Shown here: piece by piece, positions 56,916 through 64,000 of the stretch
Layout of the letters: each line of letters begins with the position of its first letter
Numbering within the stretch: position 1 is the stretch's first letter
Assembly: GCF_010389155.1 (NCBI RefSeq)
Contig: NC_057761.1
Span: 18,168,501-18,232,500 of the forward strand
Source: Erigeron canadensis
Lineage: Eukaryota > Streptophyta > Magnoliopsida > Asterales > Asteraceae
Direction: 5' to 3'
Length of the DNA stretch: 64,000 nt
Notes under the pieces: generated by a model
Told to the model about the DNA's origin: nothing
Database searches by the model: none
Seen by the model: only the letters and a program-made list of their open reading frames with translations
Made by a program: the position numbers and the translations under genes

Positions 56916-58949
56916 ATGAACACAAGAGCCTCTGGTAGACCTTTGCTTAGTCCTCAGTCTAATCCCGGGAAAGCCAGAAGGCGCTTACTTAGATCAAACA
57001 ACACGGAGCCCTCAAACACCGACAAAATAGATTGAGGTACCGAAAACCATGACCACCCGGACGTAGACTTGGATCAACATTACTCAAAGAAAGGTTCAAC
57101 GTCCGAGGTTCACTTAAGTTCTAAATTCTCCGAAGGTAGTGGTTTGTTCAAAACTGGTGACAGCTCAGAGGAAGAAGATAATCAGGATAAAACTCATCAA
57201 CCGGATTCAACAGAAATTCCTCAAGCAAATCTTCAAGTAAATCAACCACTTAGAGTAAGGAGAATGGGTGATCAAGAACCGGTAAACCCCAACAACCGTC
57301 TTTACGGTGACCGTAGGAGGAATGTATCCACTAATAGGGGTACTCCTATTCTCCTTCCAACCACCGGAGTTAACTTTTCTCTCAAAGGAAGTCATTTGAA
57401 AAGTGTGGAGGAAGAGAAGTTTGATGGGGTGACAAACAATGATCCGTATGGCCATTTGAAAAGGTTTGAGAAAATTTGCAGGTTTTACCACTATGGCGTG
57501 AATCAGGATGATAATGTGAAGCTTGAGCTTTTTCCACTCACTTTATGTGGAGAAGCTAAGGCATGGTTTAAGGAACAGCCAGAGGATTTGTATACCACTT
57601 GGGATGAGTTTCGTGTTGGTTTTATTGATGAGTTCTATTCTATAAGGACTCAAAGACAGTTGGAATACAAGATCTGGTCATTCACTCAAGATCCAGGGGA
57701 AGATGTAGTAGATGCCTGGAAACGATATAAGGAGATGATCAGGAATTGTCCAGGAAACAATCTGAACACAGAAGCAGTGGTTGAAATCTTCTATGATGGT
57801 TTGCTCAAGAGAACTCGAAGGGAATTAGCCGGAGCATTTGGAGGTAGTTTGAACAATGTAACTCCGGCTGAGGGTTACAAAATCCTAGATGATATGGCTA
57901 AGGAGTTTTCGGATCGTGGAGAACTTGTAAGTAAGAGAACTGGTGGTAAGACTGTTGCAAAATTAGAAAGTGGTGAAAAGTCCAGTTTGGTTGCTGAAGT
58001 CAAAGCACTCTCGAAGCAGATGAATGAGAGATTTGACAACCAAGACATGAGGTTCAAAAGCATTGAAAGAGATGTAAAGGTGATTGTTGATGGATGTGAC
58101 TACTGTGGAGACATGCACTATTCAGAAGATTGTCCGGATAAGCTGGCCCAGGAAGTCAATTATGTGCAAAATCAGCAAGGGAACTTCAACCAGAATACCG
58201 GTTATCAGAACCGGCCATCAGGTACCTCTTTTTCCTCTTCCTCATTTAATAATGCTAATAATTCTGGTTTTAGTGGAAACAGGTTCAGCAGGTTCAACAG
58301 TCAGCAGAATGCGAATGTTGAATTAAGAGAGATCATGAAGGATTTGGTTGGCGCTCAGAAAGCCACCAATGAGAAAGTCGAAGAACAGAACAAGAAGATG
58401 GCTTCTAAATGGGATGCTATGACTACTAGGTTGGACGGGTTGGCTAATAAGCTGGAGTAGAGTACAAAGAGTACTCAAGCAACATTTCAGGATATCGAGG
58501 CTAAGCTTGAAAGGCTAGGAACATCAAACAGGCATCCCGGTACATTACCGAGCAATACTCAGCAGAATTCTAAGCCTCAACTGAATAGCAAAGGATCAGG
58601 AGCCAAGTATAGCTACCCGAACGCTAGAAATGAGCAAGTCAACGCGATCACAACAAGAGCAGGTAACACTTATAATTCTGCAAACCCATTGCCTAATGTT
58701 GTTACTCCTCTTGAGCATGGTGAAGCCGATGAAGCTGTTGATGATGAGATTGAGATGGAACCGAACTCAGCCGTGAAGACACCGACCATTCCATCCAAGA
58801 CTGTTGAGAAGACTACTTTTGAGAAACCACCGGTTAAACCATATCAGCCGAAGATACCTTTTCCTCAACGATTGAGGAAAGCGAAGATCAAGGAGAATTT
58901 TAAAAAGTTTGTTGATTTGAATCAAAATGTTAACATTTCCTCTAGTTGA
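56916..58949 (+). pseudogene. Athila-type gag with stops
   Basis: ATG 56916 starts MNTRASGRPLLSP, the usual opening of this gag type. An in-frame TGA lies at 57033-57035 and a TAG at 58458-58460; otherwise the frame is open to 58949. The retrotransposon gag domain spans the KSVEEEKFDGVTNNDP to YKILDDMAKEF segment (codons about 160-330). A C-x2-C-x4-H-x4-C-like knuckle (CDYCGDMHYSEDC) lies near 58096-58134. NAITTRAG, conserved in the gag-protease linker, is near 58650. Gag would package the RNA; two nonsense changes prevent full-length product unless read through. Confidence 0.8.
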
Positions 58950-59287
58950 TCTTCTTGCAGGTATGCCAAACTATGCAAAGTTTCTCAAAGATCTCATTTC
59001 GGATAAGAAGAAGTTAGAAGAGGCAAAGACAACTGTAATGAGTGCCGAGGTGTCAGCTATCATCAAGAATGAGATTCCTCCTAAGTTGGAAGATCCAGGG
59101 AGTTTTCTTATCTCTTGTGCTTTTGGTGCTATATTGTATAAGGCATTAGCCGATTGAGGGTCTAGTATAAACTTAATGCCTTATTCTGTTTACAAAAGAT
59201 TGTCCTTAGGTGATTTGACCCCTACCCGCATGAGCATTAGGCTAGCGGATCGTTCATTCCAATATCCCATGGGGATAGCTAGAAAAT
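58927..59287 (+). pseudogene. Athila-type protease with stop and frameshift
   Basis: The segment LLAGMPNYAKFLKDLISDKK to KALAD is in one frame. The stop TGA (59155-59157) falls inside the retropepsin active-site motif (D-stop-GSS, normally D-x-G-x-S). A one-base insertion near 59281 then shifts the frame into the pol ORF. The protease of this copy is dead. Confidence 0.8.
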
Positions 59288-62200
59288 TTGCAAATTAGGG
59301 TAGGTCACATGATATTCCCGGTAGATTTTGTTGTTCTTGATATGGAGGTGGATATTAATGTCCCTCTAATTCTTGGCCGACCGTTCCTCATGACCGCGGA
59401 TGCTATCATCCGTGTTAAAGCTAAGGAGATTTCCTTAGGGGTTGGCGATGACCGGGTTGTTTTTAATGTTGATAGAGCTCTTAAGCATCCTTACTCATGT
59501 GATGAATCTTGTTTCAGGATTGATGAAGAAGATGCTTTGGAAAAGGAGCTTATGGATTTCTTGGATATGGAGGAAGATGAAGCGTTTCTAGCTTGTAGTG
59601 AAAAAGAACAAGAAATGGTTGATGAAATGGTGCAGGAGATCATGGTGTTGAGTGTTGATGAAACGCCACCGGAAGATGAAACATTTGAAGAAATCACCGT
59701 TGATGATAGAAGACGAGTGCTAACTTCGGTAGAGAATCCTCCTACCGATTTGGAACTCAAGCCACTTCCGGACCACCTAGAATATGCTTATCTTGAAGGT
59801 ACATCTTTCTTGCCCGTTGTCATTTCCTCCTCACTTTTGGAGGCTGAAAAATCTAGACTTATGACCGTCCTTAAGGCCCATAAAAAGGCCTTTGCATGGA
59901 AAATTTCCGATATTCCGGGTATAAGTCCAAAATTTTGTAAGCACACCATAAATTTTATTGATGATTTTAAACCGATTGTGCAAAGGCAACGTAGATTGAA
60001 CCCGAACATAAAAGACGTGGTAAAAAAAGAGATAATTAAATTGCTTGATGCGGGAATCAGATTCCCCATTTCGGATAGTTCATGGGTAAGTCCGGTACAT
60101 TGTGTACCGAAAAAAGGTGGGATGACTGTAGTTTTGAATGAAAAGAATGAATTGATTCCCACTAGAACTGTCACGGGGTGGAGGGTATGTATTGATTATC
60201 GGAAATTGAATGATGCAACCCGCAAAGATCACTTTCCCTTGCCCTTTATTGATCAAATGCTCGAACGGTTAACCGGAAACGAGTATTTTTGCTTTTTGGA
60301 TGGGTTCTCCGGGTACATCCAAATACCCATTGACCCCAAAGACCAAGAAAAGACCACGTTTACTTGTCCCTATGGCACCTATGCTTATAAGAGGATGCCA
60401 TTTGGTCTTTGCAATGCCCCCGAAACTTTTCAAAGATGTATGATTGCCATTTTTCAAGACATGATCGAAACTTCCATGGAAATTTTCATGGATGATTTTT
60501 CTATTTTTGGTAGTTCGTTTAAGAGTTGTTTAGAAAGTCTTGATAAAATGCTTAAAAGATGTGAAAGGGCACACTTGGTTTTGAATTGGGAGAAATGTCA
60601 CTTTATGGTGAAGGAAGGGATAGTGTTGGGACATAAAGTTTCTAAAGCGGGTCTAGAGGTTGATAAAGCAAAAATTGATGTTATCGCTAAATTACCTCCA
60701 CCTACTAATGTCAAGTCGATTAGAAGCTTTTTGGGTCATGCCGGTTTTTATCGTAGGTTCATAAAGGATTTTTCAAAGATAACCCGGCCAATGACCAAGT
60801 TGTTAGAAAAAGATGTCCCATTTGTGTTTAATGATGAGTGTCTTAACGCATTTAACTTGTTAAAGAAAGAATTGATTAATGCACCAATTATGATTTCACC
60901 CGATTGGTCATTACCTTTTGAGTTAATGTGTGATGCTAGTGACTATGCCTTAGGGGCCGTTTTAGGCCAAAGGGAGGATAAACATTTCCGTCCCATTTCT
61001 TATGCTAGCAAGACTTTGAATCCGGCCCAACAAAATTACACTGTGACTGAGAAAGAATTGTTGGCCGTTGTGTATGCTTTTGACAAATTTCGTCCCTACT
61101 TGGTGTTGAATAAGACTATTGTTTACACAGACCATTGCGCATTGAGGTACTTGTTTTCAAAACAAGATACCAAGCCCCGTCTCATCCGTTGGGTCTTACT
61201 CTTGAAAGAATTTGACATAGAGATCAAGGATAAAAAGGGGGCGGAAAATGTGGTGGCTGATCACTTAAGTAGGCTCGAAAACCCTCACCTTGAGGAGTTG
61301 CAAGAGCATGAGATTAATGATTATTTTCCTGATGAAGATTTGATGCAGGTACAAGGTGAAGAAGAACCGTGGTTTGCAGACATTGCTAATTATCTTTGTG
61401 CTAACGTTCTTCCTGAAGAAATGACATCTCAACAAAAGAAGAAATTCTTTTCTGAGATTAAGCATTATTTTTGGGAAGAACCGTATTTATTTAGAATGTG
61501 TGCAGATGGAATGATCAGGAGATGTGTTTCTAGTGCTGAAACTCGTGAGATTTTGGATGCATGCCACCATGGTCCTACCGGTGGTCATTATGGACCATCT
61601 GTGACGGGTAAGAAGGTATATGATGCAGGATTCTATTGGCCTACCATTTTTAGGGAAGCAAAGACTTTGGTAGAAATTTGTGATGCATGTCAACGTCAAG
61701 GTAATATCACTAAGAGAGACGAAATGCCTCAACAAATGATACAGGTATGTGAGGTTTTTGATGTATGGGGGATTGATTTTATCGGTCCTTTTCCTCCGTC
61801 ACATAAATTTCTTTATATTTTGGTAGCCGTTGATTATGCGTCCAAGTGGGCCGAAGCTAAAGCTCTTCCGACTAATGATGCTAAAGTTGTAATTGAATTC
61901 TTGAAAAAGTTGTTTAGTCATTTTGGCGTACCAAAGGCCTTAATTAGTGATCGCGGGTCACATTTCGTGAATCACCAGCTTGCTAAGATTTTTAAGAGGT
62001 ATGGGGTCACCCATAGGTTCTCTACCTCTTGTCACCCTCAAACAAGCGGCCAAGTGGAAAACACAAATAGGGCTTTGAAGAGGATCCTTGAAAAGATTGT
62101 GCATGATAACCCAAAGATTTGGGCCAAGAGGCTTGATGATGCCTTGTGGGCGTTTCGAACCGCCTACAAGACTCCAATTGGTATTACTCCTTATAAGGTT

Positions 62201-62653
62201 CTCTATGGTAAAACTTGTCATCTCCCGGTTGAGATTGAGCATAGAGCCTATTGGGCTTTGCAAAATTGTAATATGGATCTAATCTTGGCTGGTGAGAAAA
62301 GGTTTTTGCAGTTTCACGAGTTGGATGAAATGTGGTTGCAAGCTTATGAGAATTCCATGCTATACAAGGAGCATACAAAATCTTGGCATGATAGGAAGAT
62401 CAAGAGAAAGGAATTTAAAGCCGGTGACAAGGTAATTTTATTTCAATCAAAGTACAAAATCAAAGCACTGAAGCTCAAGTCGAGATGGATTGGACCGTAT
62501 GTGGTGAAAAGAAGTTATTCATCCAGATATGTGGAGTTGTATGGCAATGATGAGAGTTTTATTGTGAATGGACAACGCTTGAAGCATTATCATGAAGAAG
62601 ATGAAGAAAATGCGGAGGTGTTCGAAATTGGCTTTTATGCCATCAACAAGTGA
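59288..62653 (+). CDS. Athila-type pol: RT, RNase H, integrase
   Basis: An open frame of 1121 codons whose 5' end is set by the upstream frameshift, not by a true start. It opens with the end of the protease ([11 protein letters not shown]). RT occupies about residues 235-470 with [17 protein letters not shown] and catalytic FMDDFSIFG (about 400). RNase H follows ([36 protein letters not shown]). Integrase has the HHCC finger ([10 protein letters not shown]... CDACQRQGN, about 759-790) and DDE residues in WGIDFIGPF (about 829), ISDRGSHF (about 887) and SGQVENTNR (about 924). The tail [16 protein letters not shown] closes it; no chromodomain. No stop was seen, so this part would still encode working enzymes if expressed in frame. 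Confidence 0.9.
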   Translation: MQIRVGHMIFPVDFVVLDMEVDINVPLILGRPFLMTADAIIRVKAKEISLGVGDDRVVFNVDRALKHPYSCDESCFRIDEEDALEKELMDFLDMEEDEAFLACSEKEQEMVDEMVQEIMVLSVDETPPEDETFEEITVDDRRRVLTSVENPPTDLELKPLPDHLEYAYLEGTSFLPVVISSSLLEAEKSRLMTVLKAHKKAFAWKISDIPGISPKFCKHTINFIDDFKPIVQRQRRLNPNIKDVVKKEIIKLLDAGIRFPISDSSWVSPVHCVPKKGGMTVVLNEKNELIPTRTVTGWRVCIDYRKLNDATRKDHFPLPFIDQMLERLTGNEYFCFLDGFSGYIQIPIDPKDQEKTTFTCPYGTYAYKRMPFGLCNAPETFQRCMIAIFQDMIETSMEIFMDDFSIFGSSFKSCLESLDKMLKRCERAHLVLNWEKCHFMVKEGIVLGHKVSKAGLEVDKAKIDVIAKLPPPTNVKSIRSFLGHAGFYRRFIKDFSKITRPMTKLLEKDVPFVFNDECLNAFNLLKKELINAPIMISPDWSLPFELMCDASDYALGAVLGQREDKHFRPISYASKTLNPAQQNYTVTEKELLAVVYAFDKFRPYLVLNKTIVYTDHCALRYLFSKQDTKPRLIRWVLLLKEFDIEIKDKKGAENVVADHLSRLENPHLEELQEHEINDYFPDEDLMQVQGEEEPWFADIANYLCANVLPEEMTSQQKKKFFSEIKHYFWEEPYLFRMCADGMIRRCVSSAETREILDACHHGPTGGHYGPSVTGKKVYDAGFYWPTIFREAKTLVEICDACQRQGNITKRDEMPQQMIQVCEVFDVWGIDFIGPFPPSHKFLYILVAVDYASKWAEAKALPTNDAKVVIEFLKKLFSHFGVPKALISDRGSHFVNHQLAKIFKRYGVTHRFSTSCHPQTSGQVENTNRALKRILEKIVHDNPKIWAKRLDDALWAFRTAYKTPIGITPYKVLYGKTCHLPVEIEHRAYWALQNCNMDLILAGEKRFLQFHELDEMWLQAYENSMLYKEHTKSWHDRKIKRKEFKAGDKVILFQSKYKIKALKLKSRWIGPYVVKRSYSSRYVELYGNDESFIVNGQRLKHYHEEDEENAEVFEIGFYAINK

Positions 62654-64000
62654 AAGTAAAAGGTGATCGAGTCAAGCTAAGGACTCGTTAATAAATTAAG
62701 CGCTTCTCGGGAGGCAACCCGAGTTTGTTTCATTTTATCTTTCATTTTATCTTGTCATTTTCTTTTCCTAAAATCGAAAAAAAAAACCCATAAAAATTGA
62801 AAATTTCTAAAAAAGCCAAAAAGATTTTGTTTAATTTCTCTATTTTCAATTATTTTTCAGTTTTTAATGTTTTTGTATCAAGAATTGCAGGTCCGAAGGT
62901 CGTCTCGAGCGTCGAGGTAGGTAATGTGCAAAGGTAAGTAAAAGTGTCGTTAGTAAGTTGTCACTTCAGGTCCTGTCGTCCGTTAAGTGTCAGATGGTCG
63001 TTAAAATTTAACTTTTCAAGAAGCGTGTAACCCCCGTTACCCACCTCACGGCCGTTAGGTGGGGATTTTGTTTTCCTGCTGTAACTGCCAGTTAAGGATG
63101 TAACGCCCGTTAGTTTCATTTTGTTTAGTAATGCCAGTTATCCAGAAAACGACCGTTAGGCTCCCTTTTGTTTAGTAACGCCCGTTACCCTAGTAACGAC
63201 CGTTAGAGGGGGGGTTTGTGGTTTCTCCTGTAACTGCCAGTTAGGCCTATAACGGCCGTTAGTCCTCTTTTGATTTGTAACTGCCGTTAGGTTTGTAACT
63301 CCCGTTACACGGGGCTTTGGTTTGTAACGCCCGTCTGGCCACTAACGGCCATTAGACTCTGTGTTGATTTGTAATGCCCGTGAGACCTGTAACGGCCGTT
63401 ACACGCGCGAGGATAGGATAGATAAGGTCAATTATTGTAAGAAAAATCTCAAAAACAGATCTAAAGAAACACACACACACACAACCGAACAACAGAGAAA
63501 AAAAAAAGGGGGGGGGTTTGCTTTGATTATTTCTCTTCTTTTTCTCACATTAATCTCCACTTTCTTTGTTCAATCTTCAAGTTCTTCAGGTATGATTCTT
63601 CAATCTCTTTTAATTTTCGTTTTTTTTAATAAATTGAAGATAATTATTGTTCTTGAAGATAATGTGTGTGAAGAGTTTATGTTTATTGGGTATGGTTATT
63701 GCTATTCAAGTTAGATTTAGAAGCCATAGCCATGAACTTCATGATGCTAGTTGTATCTTCCCCATTATTTAGTTTAAGTGTGAGGGAAGATTAAAGTTTG
63801 TTGAATTAGAGATTATGAATGGATTTTTGTTAATAGTTACTTAAATTGATTTAGTCGTAATTAAAGTTTAATCTTTCTTTAATTGGAGGATGAATTTTAA
63901 TGTGATGATTTCTGTGATTATTTAACAAAGATAAGGTTTGAGAATTTGCAAGGATTATGATAATGGGATTATTTTGTATGATAAATCACTTAAATTGATT
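62654..64000 (+). other. 3' non-coding region of the Athila-type element
   Basis: It holds a hairpin CTCGGGAGGCAACCCGAG (62706-62723) 52 bp after the pol stop, then a tandem repeat (about 63025-63405), an (AC)n run (63470-63483) and an A/G-rich tract (63498-63519). 63361-63714 is open for 117 codons but looks random. No env-like ORF and no LTR start TGATGTGT are seen before 64000. Confidence 0.6.
63025..63405 (+). repeat. About 48-bp tandem repeat, eight units, with paired palindromes
   Basis: Each unit holds two TAAC(G/T)NCC(G/A)TTA-type palindromes about 17-19 bp apart. Unit starts are near 63031, 63081, 63129, 63176, 63231, 63277, 63322 and 63372. The last motif is a perfect GTAACGGCCGTTAC (63389-63402), the same word as in the LTR. 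Confidence 0.8.

Larger units (their letters stand above)
55231..64000 (+). mobile_element. Athila-type Ty3/gypsy element (runs past the window)
   Basis: 5' LTR 55231-56719, tRNA-Asp primer site, gag, protease, then RT-RNase H-integrase, and a long 3' non-coding region. FMDDFSIFG in RT, the tRNA-Asp primer, no chromodomain and the gag type fit Athila. No 3' LTR or env-like ORF appears before the window end. Gag and protease have stops and a frameshift, while the pol frame is open for 1121 codons. Confidence 0.85.

Noticed and set aside
59491..60174. Minus-strand frames opposite pol
   Set aside because: Antisense shadows of the Athila pol frame.
63498..63519. A10G9-like tract as polypurine tract before the 3' LTR
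   Set aside because: What follows does not match the LTR start TGATGTGT, so the 3' LTR does not begin here.
63361..63714. 117-codon frame near the window end
   Set aside because: Composition follows simple repeats (AC run, A/G tract) and the frame shows no domain; probably random in retroelement non-coding DNA.

Overview
The window is nuclear DNA of a flowering plant. It has intron-rich genes with GT-AG introns, a plastid-targeted NusG-like gene, about two-thirds A+T, and a dense load of LTR retrotransposons, Helitron-like elements and MITEs. An extra reading frame behind a Copia integrase resembles, from memory only, frames common in Asteraceae (daisy family) genomes; the family assignment is an inference.

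Layout. 1-3.4 kb: end of a Ty3/gypsy LTR and three short Helitron-like elements. 3.98-12.57 kb (+): an 11-exon RPAP3-type TPR gene, a co-chaperone subunit of R2TP complexes, with transposon debris in introns 4 and 8. 13.07-13.51 kb: broken fragment of the 3' end of the riboflavin kinase gene. 13.7-18 kb: MITEs, a tandem repeat and a decayed gypsy LTR (-). 18.47-22.23 kb (+): a two-exon gene with an HD-like N-terminus and a TPR-like C-terminus; its only intron is largely a gypsy LTR. 23.19-29.25 kb (-): a nine-exon FMN phosphatase/riboflavin kinase gene that lacks the ATP-binding front of the kinase domain. 29.93-36.45 kb (+): a decayed Copia element with both LTRs, interrupted by a solo LTR that has a perfect 5-bp target duplication. 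36.5-39.2 kb: AT-rich DNA with a long foldback element. 39.2-42.2 kb (-): partial duplicate of the riboflavin kinase 3' end carrying younger insertions. 42.28-44.40 kb (-): a four-exon PTAC13-like gene. 45.13-45.84 kb: LTR fragment fused to a duplicate of the PTAC13 5' end. 45.84-55.17 kb (-): Copia-derived element with no reverse transcriptase but an extra long ORF. 55.23 kb to the window end (+): an Athila-type gypsy element with a 5' LTR, tRNA-Asp primer site, broken gag/protease and an intact 1121-codon pol frame.

Four host genes are apparently functional or nearly so. They act in unrelated processes (chaperone-assisted complex assembly, flavin metabolism, plastid transcription, one unknown) and do not form a pathway. 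The main signals are in the mobile DNA: palindromic AACGG/CCGTT arrays just upstream of the Athila LTR TATA box and again as a tandem repeat of about 48 bp behind pol; a run of imperfect hairpins in the leader of the RT-less Copia element; and paralogous copies of one gene end that provide empty sites for dating insertions. Exon coordinates were set by hand from splice signals and reading frame; each spliced CDS closes in frame.
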